DNA of 64,000 nt, taken from positions 1 to 64,000 of the forward strand of contig NZ_BOMY01000031.1 of NCBI RefSeq assembly GCF_016862435.1, given 5' to 3'. Source of the stretch: Paractinoplanes tereljensis. Lineage in GTDB: Bacteria > Actinomycetota > Actinomycetes > Mycobacteriales > Micromonosporaceae. The translations under genes were made by a program, and so were the position numbers. The notes under the pieces are model-generated. The model had not been told where the DNA came from. It saw only the letters and a list, made by a program, of their open reading frames with translations, and ran no database searches. Of this stretch, positions 42,799 to 51,258 are shown one piece after another. Numbering within the stretch: the stretch's first letter is position 1; each line of letters starts with the position of its first letter.

Positions 42799-43611
42799 TC
42801 AGCCGTCGGCCGCGAGCGGGTTGCGGCGCCGGGCGAATCGCTTGCGGAGATCTTTGAGGTAGTAGTCCTTCAACCCGGCCCGCAGCTTGAGCGGCAGGTG
42901 GGGGTACACGACGGCGGAGGCGCTGAGGCTTCCGTCGAACAGGCGTTGCTGAAGTGGTGACCAGGAGTAGCGGTAGCCGGCCCGGATCGGCGCGGGCAGC
43001 AGCCCGATGGTGAGGAACCGGTTGACCGGCTTGCCCGGCCGCAGCGCGAGCGGCAGGTTCTTCGGCCACATCAGGGCGTCGCCGATGGCCTTGCCCTCCG
43101 GGCTGACCCGCAGCGTGTTGATCATGTGGGTCCAGTACCGCTCGAACGTCGCCCGGTCGGCCGGCCAGGCCTCCTCCGGGCACCCGATCGAGGTGGCCAG
43201 CACGCTGTACTGCTGGTAGCACTCGTCCAGCTCGGCCGGCGGCAGCGGCCGGACTATCCGCTGGTAGAGCACCACCGCGGTCTCGTACAGCGTGGCGTTG
43301 ACCCACACCTGCAGGTCGGGGTCGTCGGCGTAGTAGCCGGGACCGGTGACCTTGCGGTGCATGGCGACGACGGCGCGACTGATCGTGCGCGCCTCCTCGC
43401 GGGTGCCGAACAGCACCCCGTAGACGTAGCTCATCGTGGTGCGCAGGCGGTCGAGTGGGCGCTCGGCGAAGTTGCTGTGGTCGTACACCCCCTGGGCGAC
43501 CTCGGGGTGTGCGACCTGAAGCAGCGTCGCCCGTCCGCCCCCGGCGAGCAGTAGACCCTCCCGGGCCACCCGCCGGATGACCGCGGCGTCGTCGAACAGG
43601 CCGTCATCCAT
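42799..43611 (-). CDS. MpaB-like (DUF2236) oxygenase family protein
   Basis: 270 residues. VAREGLLLAGGGRATLLQVAHPEVAQGVYDHSNFAERPLDRLRTTMSYVYGVLFGT is the classic DUF2236 start, followed by ISRAVVAMHRKVTGPGYYADDPDLQVWVNATLYETAV with the conserved His residues expected to bind heme. Substrate unknown, perhaps a long-chain or isoprenoid lipid given the neighbours. ATG 43611 is 6 nt after TACGTT, and the operator-like motif at 43621-43638 overlaps that -10 box. Confidence 0.87.
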   Translation of the reverse strand: MDDGLFDDAAVIRRVAREGLLLAGGGRATLLQVAHPEVAQGVYDHSNFAERPLDRLRTTMSYVYGVLFGTREEARTISRAVVAMHRKVTGPGYYADDPDLQVWVNATLYETAVVLYQRIVRPLPPAELDECYQQYSVLATSIGCPEEAWPADRATFERYWTHMINTLRVSPEGKAIGDALMWPKNLPLALRPGKPVNRFLTIGLLPAPIRAGYRYSWSPLQQRLFDGSLSASAVVYPHLPLKLRAGLKDYYLKDLRKRFARRRNPLAADG

Positions 43612-43620
43612 GCGAAGAAC

Positions 43621-43638
43621 GTAAACGACGATTAACTT
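43621..43638 (-). promoter_or_regulatory. TetR operator candidate at the MpaB-like promoter
   Basis: Minus strand AAGTTAATCGTCGTTTAC. It shares AAGTTAA and the CG..TT spacing with copies at 43698-43715 and 44990-45007, and its last bases form the TACGTT -10 box. A bound protein would block transcription. Confidence 0.6.
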
Positions 43639-43697
43639 GTTGGGAACAGTCGCGCGCTCATGACGCGATTTTCTCCGCTATTTGCCAGGGAAAACTT

Positions 43698-43715
43698 GCG
43701 AAGCGAAATTAACTT
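43698..43715 (-). promoter_or_regulatory. TetR operator candidate at the regulator 3' end
   Basis: Minus strand AAGTTAATTTCGCTTCGC; it includes the TetR stop codon (AGT TAA). It is the closest match to the copy in the thiolase promoter. Confidence 0.5.
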
Positions 43716-44905
43716 AGGCCGAGCACGGTGGTCATCAGCCGCACCAGATGCCGGTCCATCCCGGTGCCCCGGTCGAAGCGCACCCAGCGACTCAGGTCGG
43801 TGACCAGGTTGATCGCCGCGTGCACCAGCACCCGCACCTCGGGGGTCGGCAGGTCGGGCCGCACCGCGCCGAGCAGCCGCACCCACTCCTCGACGTGCAG
43901 GCGCTGCACCTTGCGCAGCTCGTGCCGGTCGGACTCGGGCAGGTTGTTGTTCTCCGCCAGGTAGACCGAGACCAGGTCGCTGCGCTCGAAGGTCAGATCG
44001 ACGTAGGACTCGATCATGCGGTGCAGCGCCTCGACGTCGTTCGTCGCGCCGGCCAGCGCCGTGGCGGTGGCCTCGCTGACCCGCTCCGACGCCCGGTAGA
44101 ACGCGGCCGCGAGCAGGTTGGCCTTGCCCGGGAAGTAGCGGTAGACGCTCGACGCGTTGATGCCGGCGGCCGCGCCGATGTCCTCGATGTTGACGGCGTG
44201 GTAGCCGTGCTCCCGGAAGAGCTGGATCGACTCGGCCAGCACGATCTCCCGGCGCGAGCCGGAGCGCAGGCCGGGGTCGGCCGCCCGGCGGGCCGGCGCC
44301 ACGGCCGGGGTGGGCGGCTCGTCGTGCAGTACGGCGTAGGCGGCCTGACGCAGGGCCTGCTCGGCGCGGGTCTTGGCGATCGCGGCCCGGTGCGTGCCGA
44401 GGCTGCCGAAGATGCTGAGCGCGGCCCGGGCCAGGGCCGCCGCGTCGGCCGGGGTCAGCGCCGGGCGGGCCGCCGACAGCGGCGTGGCCAGCCGCCGCAG
44501 CAGGGTGGTCAGGTCATCGCCGAACTCGGCGCGGTGCTCAGGCGTGAGGTAGCGCCACTCCCACTGGTAGAGGCCGGAGGTGTCCCGATGGGTGGTGGCC
44601 AGCCGGGCGAGAGCCTCGAGCTGGTCCTCGAGGGTCGCCCAGCCGTCCTCCTCGGGCGGCCGGGAGGTGGCGGTCAGCGCGGAGTCGACAAGCCCGCGGG
44701 TGGCGAAAACCAGGATCGCGTACTTATTTTCGAAGTGGCGGTAGACCGCCGGGGCGCTGATGCCGACCGCCGCGGCGATCTCCTCCAGGCCGACGCCGTG
44801 GTAACCGCGCGCGCAGAACAGCTCGGCCGCGACCTGGGCGATCTGGGCCTTGCGGTCCTTCGGTCGTTTCCGGCCGCCGGACACGTCGACGGTGGGGCTG
44901 CGCAC
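43709..44905 (-). CDS. Regulator with two TetR domains
   Basis: 398 residues, about twice the usual length. HTH one is IAQVAAELFCARGYHGVGLEEIAAAVGISAPAVYRHFENKYAI (21-63); HTH two is IVLAESIQLFREHGYHAVNIEDIGAAAGINASSVYRYFPGKANL (near 219-262). Each is followed by its own helical ligand domain, so the protein is a fused duplicate. Similar double-TetR proteins control lipid catabolism in mycobacteria and relatives. GTG 44905 lies 7 nt after TACCCT (44913-44918, minus strand). It sits between two divergent lipid operons. Confidence 0.9.
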   Translation of the reverse strand: MRSPTVDVSGGRKRPKDRKAQIAQVAAELFCARGYHGVGLEEIAAAVGISAPAVYRHFENKYAILVFATRGLVDSALTATSRPPEEDGWATLEDQLEALARLATTHRDTSGLYQWEWRYLTPEHRAEFGDDLTTLLRRLATPLSAARPALTPADAAALARAALSIFGSLGTHRAAIAKTRAEQALRQAAYAVLHDEPPTPAVAPARRAADPGLRSGSRREIVLAESIQLFREHGYHAVNIEDIGAAAGINASSVYRYFPGKANLLAAAFYRASERVSEATATALAGATNDVEALHRMIESYVDLTFERSDLVSVYLAENNNLPESDRHELRKVQRLHVEEWVRLLGAVRPDLPTPEVRVLVHAAINLVTDLSRWVRFDRGTGMDRHLVRLMTTVLGLS

Positions 44906-44963
44906 CGGGCCCAGGGTACTCCCTCGGTTAGGTGTGATTCACCCGTGGCATCTGTTGATTTCC

Positions 44964-44969
44964 TTGACA
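44964..44969 (+). promoter_or_regulatory. -35 box of the thiolase promoter
   Basis: A perfect TTGACA, rare in this GC-rich region; the operator candidate lies where the -10 box should be, 20 bp downstream. Confidence 0.45.
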
Positions 44970-44989
44970 CTGAGGCGAAACACGCGAAA

Positions 44990-45007
44990 AAGTTAACGGC
45001 GATTCGC
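44990..45007 (+). promoter_or_regulatory. TetR operator candidate at the thiolase promoter
   Basis: AAGTTAACGGCGATTCGC. An inverted repeat GAAAAAG (44986-44992) / CTTTTTC (45007-45013) encloses it. The place, just after the TTGACA box and 24 nt before the thiolase start, fits repression. Confidence 0.6.
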
Positions 45008-45030
45008 TTTTTCTCGACGGGAGACAGGTT

Positions 45031-46248
45031 GTGGCTACCGAGGCGTTCATCTACGACGCCCTGCGTACGCCCCGGGGACGGGGCAAGCGAACCGGCTCGC
45101 TGTACGGCACCAAGCCGGTCTCGCTGGTCGTGGGACTGATCGACGAACTTCGTAAGCGTGAGCCCGGGCTCGACCCGGCCGAGATCGACGACCTGGTGCT
45201 CGGGGTGGTCTCCCCGATCGGCGAGCAGGGCGCCGACATCGCCAAGACCGCGGCCCTCGCCGCCGGCCTGCCCGAGACGGTGGCGGGCGTACAGCTGAAT
45301 CGCTTCTGTGGTTCCGGCCTGGAAGCGGTCAACATCGCCGGCCAGAAGGTCCGCTCCGGCTGGGAAGACCTGGTGCTCGCGGGCGGCGTCGAGTCGATGT
45401 CGCGGGTGCCGATGGGTTCCGACGGCGGCGCCTGGGCGCTCGACCCGGAGACCAACCTGACCACCGGGTTCGTCCCGCAGGGCATCGGCGCCGACCTGAT
45501 CGCCACGATGGACGGCTTCAGCCGGGAGGACGTCGACGCCTGGGCGGTGCGCTCGCAGCAGCGGGCCGCCGCGGCCTGGGCCAACGGTTACTTCGGCAGG
45601 TCGGTCGTGCCGGTGGTCGACCGCAACGGCCTGGTCATCCTCGACCGCGACGAGCACATCCGGGCCGACAGCACGGTCGAGAGCCTCGGCACGCTGCCCG
45701 CCTCGTTTGCCAAGATCGGTGACCAGGGCGGCTTCGACGCGGTGGCGCTGCAGAAATACCACTGGGTCGAGCGCATCGAGCACGTCCACCACGCCGGCAA
45801 CTCGTCCGGCATCGTGGACGGTGCCGCGCTCGTGCTGGTCGGCTCGGCCGACGCCGGGGTGCGCAACGGGCTCACCCCGCGCGCCCGGATCGTGTCCACC
45901 GCGCTCAGCGGGGCCGACCCGACCATCATGCTGACCGGCCCGGCCCCGGCCTCGCGCAAGGCGCTGGTCAAGGCCGGTCTCACCGTCGACGACCTCGACC
46001 TGGTCGAGATCAACGAGGCGTTCGCGGCGGTCGTGCTGCACTACATCGACGACATGAAGCTCGACCCCGACATCGTGAACGTCAACGGCGGCGCGATCGC
46101 GATGGGCCACCCGCTCGGCGCGACCGGCGCCATGATCCTCGGCACCCTGGTCGACGAGCTGGAACGCCGGGGCGGCCGCTACGGCCTGGCCACCCTCTGC
46201 ATCGGCGGCGGCATGGGCATCGCGACGGTTATCGAGAGGCTGTCATGA
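45031..46248 (+). CDS. Acetyl-CoA acyltransferase (thiolase)
   Basis: 405 residues. The acyl-accepting Cys93 is in LNRFCGSGLEAV; the base His is in GGAIAMGHPLGATGA; the second Cys is in LATLCIGGGMG. Family members cleave 3-ketoacyl-CoA in beta-oxidation. GTG 45031 follows GGGAGA. It overlaps fadB (ATGA), forming the standard trifunctional pair in reverse order. Confidence 0.93.
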   Translation: MATEAFIYDALRTPRGRGKRTGSLYGTKPVSLVVGLIDELRKREPGLDPAEIDDLVLGVVSPIGEQGADIAKTAALAAGLPETVAGVQLNRFCGSGLEAVNIAGQKVRSGWEDLVLAGGVESMSRVPMGSDGGAWALDPETNLTTGFVPQGIGADLIATMDGFSREDVDAWAVRSQQRAAAAWANGYFGRSVVPVVDRNGLVILDRDEHIRADSTVESLGTLPASFAKIGDQGGFDAVALQKYHWVERIEHVHHAGNSSGIVDGAALVLVGSADAGVRNGLTPRARIVSTALSGADPTIMLTGPAPASRKALVKAGLTVDDLDLVEINEAFAAVVLHYIDDMKLDPDIVNVNGGAIAMGHPLGATGAMILGTLVDELERRGGRYGLATLCIGGGMGIATVIERLS

Positions 46249-48344
46249 TCAACTACGACCGGGCGGCCGACGGCATCGTCACGCTCACCCTGGACGACCC
46301 GTCGCGCGGCGCCAACACCATGAACGCGGCGTACGTCGACAGCATGGAAGCGACCGTCACCCGCCTCGAAGCCGAACGCGGCGAGATCACCGGCGTGATC
46401 ATCACGTCGGCGAAGAAATCCTGGTTCGCCGGCGGCGACCTCGACTCGCTCCGGGCCATCGGTCCGGCTGACGGTCAGGCCGCCTTCGACCAGGCCAACC
46501 GGGTCAAGGGGCAGCTTCGCCGCCTCGAGACCCTGGGCCGGCCGGTGGTGGCGGCGCTCAACGGCTCGGCTCTGGGTGGCGGCCTGGAGCTCGCGCTGGC
46601 GTGCCACCACCGGATCGCGCTGGACAACCCGCGCCTCGAGGTCGGCCTGCCGGAGGTCACCCTCGGCCTGCTGCCGGCGGGCGGGGGAGTGGTCCGGACG
46701 GTACGGCTGCTCGGGCTCGCGACCGCACTGACCAAGGTGCTGCTCGGCACCCGCCATAAGGTTGCCGCCGCCCTTTCACTGGGCTTGATCGACTCCGTTG
46801 TTGCGACCCCATCCGCGTTGCTCGACGCGGCCCGCGCCTGGATTCTGGACAATTCGGACGCTGCCCAGCCGTGGGACAAGCCGGGTTACAAGATCCCCGG
46901 CGGCTCGCCGTCCACTCCCGCCCTCGCCGCGCAGTTGCCGGCCTTCCCGGCCAACCTGCGCAAGCAGCTCAAGGGCGCGCCCTACCCGGCCCCGCGCAAC
47001 ATCCTCTGCGCCGCCGTCGAGGGCGCCCAGGTCGACGTGGACACCGCGTTCGTCATCGAGAGCCGGTACTTCGTCGACCTGGCCACCGGCCAGACCGTCA
47101 AGAACATGATCAAGGCTTTCTTCTACGACCTCAACGAGGTCAACCGACGCGACGTGGGGGCGGTCCCGCCGATCACCAAGGTTGCGGTGCTGGGCGCCGG
47201 AATGATGGGGGCTGCCATCGCGTACGTCTGCGCCCGCTCTGGTCTTGATGTTGTCTTGCGCGACGTGACCCTGGAGGGGGCGCAACGCGGCAAGGCGTAC
47301 GCCGAAAAGCTTGTCGCCAAGGGCCGGGGGAAGGCCGATCTGCTCGACCGGATCACGCCGACCGCGGAGATCGCCGATCTGGCCGGCGCCGATCTGGTGA
47401 TCGAGGCGGTCTTCGAGGACGTCGGCCTCAAGCACAAGGTCTTCGCCGAGATCGAGGGCGTGGTGGCGCCGCACGCGCTGCTCTGCTCCAACACCTCGAC
47501 GCTGCCGATCACCCTGCTGGCCGAGGGGGTGAACCGGCAGGCCGACTTCATCGGCCTGCACTTCTTCTCGCCGGTCGACAAGATGCCGCTGGTCGAGGTG
47601 ATCCCCGGCGAGAAGACCAGCGACGAGACCCGGCGCCGGGCCCTCGACGTGGTGCAGCGCCTGCGCAAGACCCCGATCGTGGTCAACGACAGCCGCGGCT
47701 TCTTCACCAGCCGGGTGATCGGCACGTTCACCAACGAGGGCATCGCGATGCTCGGCGAGGGCGTGCCACCGGCCAGCATCGAACAGGCCAGCAGCCAGGC
47801 CGGATATCCCGCGCCGGTGCTGGCGTTGATGGACGAGCTGACCCTGACCCTGCCCCGCAAGATCCGCGAGGAGACCCGCGCGGCCGCGGGCGAGAGCTGG
47901 GTGCCGCATCCGGCGGATGCGGTCGTCGACCGCATGATCGACGAATTCGGTCGTCCGGGCCGTTCCTCCGGCGCCGGCTTCTACGAGTACGCCGAGGGAA
48001 AGCGCACCCGCCTCTGGCCCGGCCTGGCGGCGTTCGCCCGCCCGGACGTCCAGGTGCCGTTCGAGGACCTCAAGGAACGGTTGCTGTTCAGCGAGGCCCT
48101 CGAGAGCGTGAAATGCCTGGACGAGGGCGTGCTCACCTCGGTGGCCGAGGCCAACATCGGCTCGATCCTGGGCATCGGTTACCCCGGCTGGACCGGCGGC
48201 GTCCTGCAGTACATCAACGGTTACCCGGGCGGCCTGCCGGCCTTCGTGTCCCGGGCCCGCGAACTGGCCGCCCGCTACGGCGACCGCTTCACCCCGCCCC
48301 CGCTGCTGCTCCGCAAGGCCGACGAGGGAACCGAGTTCCTCTGA
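46245..48344 (+). CDS. fadB: FadB-type enoyl-CoA hydratase / 3-hydroxyacyl-CoA dehydrogenase
   Basis: 699 residues. The N-terminal crotonase domain has SAKKSWFAGGDLDSL, NGSALGGGLELALACHHRIAL and the catalytic Glu in LPEVTLGLLPAGGG. The NAD domain is VAVLGAGMMGAAIAYVCARSG (near 309), and the dehydrogenase has LCSNTSTLPI and GLHFFSPVDKMPLVEVI. It hydrates enoyl-CoA and oxidises the 3-hydroxyacyl-CoA, the steps between acyl-CoA dehydrogenase and thiolase. Confidence 0.94.
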   Translation: MINYDRAADGIVTLTLDDPSRGANTMNAAYVDSMEATVTRLEAERGEITGVIITSAKKSWFAGGDLDSLRAIGPADGQAAFDQANRVKGQLRRLETLGRPVVAALNGSALGGGLELALACHHRIALDNPRLEVGLPEVTLGLLPAGGGVVRTVRLLGLATALTKVLLGTRHKVAAALSLGLIDSVVATPSALLDAARAWILDNSDAAQPWDKPGYKIPGGSPSTPALAAQLPAFPANLRKQLKGAPYPAPRNILCAAVEGAQVDVDTAFVIESRYFVDLATGQTVKNMIKAFFYDLNEVNRRDVGAVPPITKVAVLGAGMMGAAIAYVCARSGLDVVLRDVTLEGAQRGKAYAEKLVAKGRGKADLLDRITPTAEIADLAGADLVIEAVFEDVGLKHKVFAEIEGVVAPHALLCSNTSTLPITLLAEGVNRQADFIGLHFFSPVDKMPLVEVIPGEKTSDETRRRALDVVQRLRKTPIVVNDSRGFFTSRVIGTFTNEGIAMLGEGVPPASIEQASSQAGYPAPVLALMDELTLTLPRKIREETRAAAGESWVPHPADAVVDRMIDEFGRPGRSSGAGFYEYAEGKRTRLWPGLAAFARPDVQVPFEDLKERLLFSEALESVKCLDEGVLTSVAEANIGSILGIGYPGWTGGVLQYINGYPGGLPAFVSRARELAARYGDRFTPPPLLLRKADEGTEFL

Positions 48345-48351
48345 TCGACCG

Positions 48352-48385
48352 ACGCCCGCCCGGCGGTCCCACCGGGCGGGCGTTC
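48352..48385 (+). terminator. Terminator of the thiolase-fadB operon
   Basis: ACGCCCGCCCGG, an 8-nt loop, then CCGGGCGGGCGT (perfect 12-bp stem) and TCT. It lies 7 nt after the fadB stop, and the -10 box of the next gene begins right after it. Confidence 0.8.
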
Positions 48386-48391
48386 TAGGGT
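48386..48391 (+). promoter_or_regulatory. Leaderless -10 box
   Basis: TAGGGT, 6 nt, then GTG 48398. The terminator leaves no room for a leader. Confidence 0.55.
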
Positions 48392-48397
48392 GCTGGG

Positions 48398-48901
48398 GTG
48401 ACCCGACTGTGGAAAATCAAGCGGCCCGGCGGCGTCTACTGGTTCGATTTCCAGCCGGTCTCCTCCGATGAGGAGGGTGTCTGGCTGTCGGGGCCGGTCG
48501 GGTCGCCGTGGGGTGCGCCGCATGACACGGGCACCCTGCCGGTGCCCGTGCTGGTGTGGCTGGTGCCGGGCCGTCCGTGGGCGGCGTGGTGGGTCGACGA
48601 TCCGGCCGACCGGCGGCTCGAGATCGACATCTGCCTGCCGCCCGAGGCCACCGACGACGGCTGGCGCTACATCGATCTGGAACTGGACCCGATGCTGCAC
48701 GAGCGGGACGGGCGGGTCGAGATCGAGGACTGGGACGAGTACGAGGAGTCGTGCCGCGAGGGCTGGATGAGCCCCCAGGACGCCGAACTCGCCCAGGTCG
48801 CCGCGGAAAGCTGCGCCGAGGTGCTCCGGCAGGGGACCGAGCCGTGGCTGCGGCTCGGATGGGAGTTGCTGCGGGCTACTCCTCCGGGTCCCAGTCGATG
48901 A
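48398..48901 (+). CDS. DUF402 domain protein
   Basis: 167 residues. The DUF402 core is DGWRYIDLELDPMLHERDGRVEIEDWDEYEESCREGWMSPQDAEL, a barrel found in FomD and nucleoside-diphosphatase-like proteins that bind divalent metals. Asp/Glu residues in YIDLELD and EDWDEYEE are likely ligands. Physiological role unknown. It overlaps the facing gene by 26 bp. Confidence 0.82.
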   Translation: MTRLWKIKRPGGVYWFDFQPVSSDEEGVWLSGPVGSPWGAPHDTGTLPVPVLVWLVPGRPWAAWWVDDPADRRLEIDICLPPEATDDGWRYIDLELDPMLHERDGRVEIEDWDEYEESCREGWMSPQDAELAQVAAESCAEVLRQGTEPWLRLGWELLRATPPGPSR

Positions 48902-49622
48902 GCTGGTCGAAGATCTGGCCGTCGCCCGAGACCTCCAGGGAGTCGACCGGGATCCGCAGGTAGAGGGCCAGAACCAGGTCACTGGCCGTGCCCCGGAGAG
49001 AAGCGTCGGCCGGGCCGGCGTCCGGGCTCGCCACCCGCACGCCGTCGGCGGCGAGCCACAGGCGCCAGGAGCGGCCCTCGGTGGCGTGGTAGTCGACGAC
49101 GGCGGGCTTGTGCGGCCACGCGTACGGCCCCGCGCAGCAGGTCGCCAGGAACTCGTCGACGCCGTCGAGCGCCACCTCGGTCGGCAGCGGCTCCGAGCCG
49201 AGCTGGGCGTCGTAGGTGTGCACCGCGACCTCCTGCAGCCGGTGCCGGGCGACGGCGCCGCTGGTCGACGGGGACTGCGACTCCGCCCACCAGGTCCAGC
49301 AGCCGCGATCCGGGCCGGCCGCCCGCACCGCGCTCAGCAGTTGCTGGGTGGACTCGAACAACCAGGCCAGCAGGGCTTGGCGGCCCGGGGGCGCGGCCGG
49401 GACACGCTCCGGAGTGGTTTTGGCCGAGGCCGGCCCGGCGGCGACGATCGCGGCCCAGGTGCGCTGGCCCTCGCCCAGGTGTCGCGCCAGATCGAACAGC
49501 GTCCACCCGGGGCAGGTCGGCACCGGCGCGTCGAGGCTGGGCGCGGCGGCGAGCGCGGCGCGGAAAGCCCCCGACCGCTCGTCGATCAACCGGATCAGGT
49601 CGGAGAACTCCAGAGTTGGCAC
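48876..49622 (-). CDS. Maleylpyruvate isomerase / mycothiol-dependent DinB-like protein
   Basis: 248 residues. VPTCPGWTLFDLARHLGEGQRTWA is the DinB metal-site helix (TCPGW-x7-H) of the actinobacterial maleylpyruvate-isomerase family, and HRLQEVAVHTYDAQL supplies two more His ligands. A second SCP-like domain follows (YHATEGRSWRLWLAADGVRV). Members use mycothiol as thiol cofactor; the substrate here is unknown. Confidence 0.85.
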   Translation of the reverse strand: MPTLEFSDLIRLIDERSGAFRAALAAAPSLDAPVPTCPGWTLFDLARHLGEGQRTWAAIVAAGPASAKTTPERVPAAPPGRQALLAWLFESTQQLLSAVRAAGPDRGCWTWWAESQSPSTSGAVARHRLQEVAVHTYDAQLGSEPLPTEVALDGVDEFLATCCAGPYAWPHKPAVVDYHATEGRSWRLWLAADGVRVASPDAGPADASLRGTASDLVLALYLRIPVDSLEVSGDGQIFDQLIDWDPEE

Positions 49623-49658
49623 CCCGGGTGTCTACCATCGGCCGGTGGCCGGCGGAAG

Positions 49659-50780
49659 CTAATAACGGTACGGGCGAAAGAATTCGCGCAGCTCCTCGGC
49701 GTACGCGCCGGGTTGTTCGAAGGGCGCGAAGTGCCCGCCGCGGGGATGTTCCGTCACCCGCACGGTGTTGGCCATCCGGTCGAGCCAGGCCCGGGGCGGC
49801 CGCACCAGATCGGCGGGGAACAGCGAGAAGCCGGACGGCACCTCGACCCGGCGGGCGTGCTGGGCGGGCGGAATGGCGCCGTTCACCCGGTACATCCGCA
49901 TCGCCGAACCGATCGTGCCGGTCAGCCAGTAGATGGTGACGTTGGTGAGGATCTCGTCGCGGCTGAAGGCGTCGCGGTCGCTCCACGCGCGCATCTTCTC
50001 CACGATCCAGGCGAGCAGTCCGGCCGGCGAGTCGTTGAGGCCGACGGCGGCGGTCTGCGGCTTGGTGCGGTGCATGGCGGCGTAGGCACCCTCGTCCGCC
50101 CCCCACCGCGCGGCGACGTCGAGGAACTCCCGTTCCTCGGGTGTGAGGTCGGCCCGGTCGCCGAAGTAGACCGGCAGTCCGGCGTCCATCCGGTGCACGG
50201 CGACGACCCGCTCGGGGTGGTCGAGGGCGAGGTAGCGGCTGACCCCGCTGCCGATGTCCCCACCGGCCGCGGCGAAGCGCTGGTAGCCGAGGTCGGCCAT
50301 CAGCCCGGCCCACAGCCCGGCGACCGCGATCGAGTCCGGCGCGGTGCCGGTTGGCCGATCGGAGTAGCCGTACCCCGGCATGTCCGGCACGACCACGTCA
50401 AAGGCGTCCGCCGGGTCCCCGCCGTGCGCCCCCGGGTCGGTCAGCAGCGAAATGACCTTGGTGTACCGCCAGAACGAGTCCGGCCAGCCGTGACTGAGGA
50501 TCAGCGGAAGCGCCGGCCCTTTGCCGCGGGCGTGCACGAAGTGAATGCCGAGCCCGCCGAGCGTCGTCCGGTAGCGAGGCAGCCGGTTGAGCGCCGCCTC
50601 CTGGGCCGCCCAGTCGAAGCCGTCGGCCCAGTAGGCCGCCAGCTCCCGCAGGTAGTCCACGTCAACACCCTGCGACCAGCCCGCGTCCTCGGGCGCGTCC
50701 GGCCACCGGGTAGCCCGCACCCGAGCCCGAAGATCATCAAGAACGGCAGGCTCAGTGCTCGTCTGAAACGACTCGATCAC
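49659..50780 (-). CDS. Epoxide hydrolase (alpha/beta, EHN domain)
   Basis: 373 residues. The N-terminal lid is VDVDYLRELAAYWADGFDWAAQEAALNRLPRYRTTLGGLGIHFVHARG; the oxyanion-hole motif is SHGWPDSFW; nucleophile Asp175 is in AAGGDIGSG; the base His is in PRGGHFAPFE. It opens epoxides to diols. GTG 50780 stands 7 nt after TACCGT (minus strand); an earlier TTG is less likely. It may detoxify epoxides or terpenoid epoxides. Confidence 0.88.
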   Translation of the reverse strand: MIESFQTSTEPAVLDDLRARVRATRWPDAPEDAGWSQGVDVDYLRELAAYWADGFDWAAQEAALNRLPRYRTTLGGLGIHFVHARGKGPALPLILSHGWPDSFWRYTKVISLLTDPGAHGGDPADAFDVVVPDMPGYGYSDRPTGTAPDSIAVAGLWAGLMADLGYQRFAAAGGDIGSGVSRYLALDHPERVVAVHRMDAGLPVYFGDRADLTPEEREFLDVAARWGADEGAYAAMHRTKPQTAAVGLNDSPAGLLAWIVEKMRAWSDRDAFSRDEILTNVTIYWLTGTIGSAMRMYRVNGAIPPAQHARRVEVPSGFSLFPADLVRPPRAWLDRMANTVRVTEHPRGGHFAPFEQPGAYAEELREFFRPYRY

Positions 50781-50810
50781 GCCCGAAACGGTACGGGACA
50801 ACCAGCGCCG

Positions 50811-51058
50811 CCCTTGGCCCGGCGGGCCTGAGCGTCACCCCGCCGGGGTCGATCTTGCGGGTTTGGCGTGCGCAGCTGACAGGACCTTCACACCCTTGGC
50901 CCTGCGGGCCGCTGCGCTAACCCCGTCGGGGTCGATCTTGCGGAGTTGGCGTGTGCAACTGACAGGACCTTCACACCCTTGGCCCTGCGGGCCGCTGCGT
51001 TACCCCCGTCGGGGTCGATCTTGCGGAGTTGGCGTTTGCAGCTGACGGGAACTCCGCA
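50811..51058. repeat. Three tandem 82-83-bp repeats
   Basis: Units begin at CCCTTGGCCC (50811), 50893 and 50976, and a fourth starts at 51059 but decays within about 12 bp. Copies 2 and 3 are nearly identical; copy 1 differs more. Each unit contains two small palindromes, GGCCC-tgc-GGGCC and CCCCG-t-CGGGG, then GTCGATCTTGCGG. The array lies between two minus-strand genes; small frames within it look accidental. Confidence 0.9.
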
Positions 51059-51258
51059 CCCTTTGCCGCATCCGCCCGGGCGCCGGGTTGCTGCAAGTGC
51101 CGCGGTGCGCGGCGCGATGGGCTGGCGTCTTGGGTCGGGCCCGCCCGGCGCGGGCGCGCGGAGGGTGGGTGTCGCCCAGCGAAACCGAGTGCCAGGGGAC
51201 CGGTCCGACGGCGTACTGAAAAAGGAGCGCACGCGAACGAGCCAAGCCGGCGGAAGGG
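51059..51258. other. Intergenic remainder
   Basis: GC-rich sequence with a short hairpin around GGGCCCGCCCGGCGCGGGC (51138-51156) and a purine-rich AAAAAGGAG near 51221. No gene seen. It lies downstream of the truncated permease. Confidence 0.45.
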
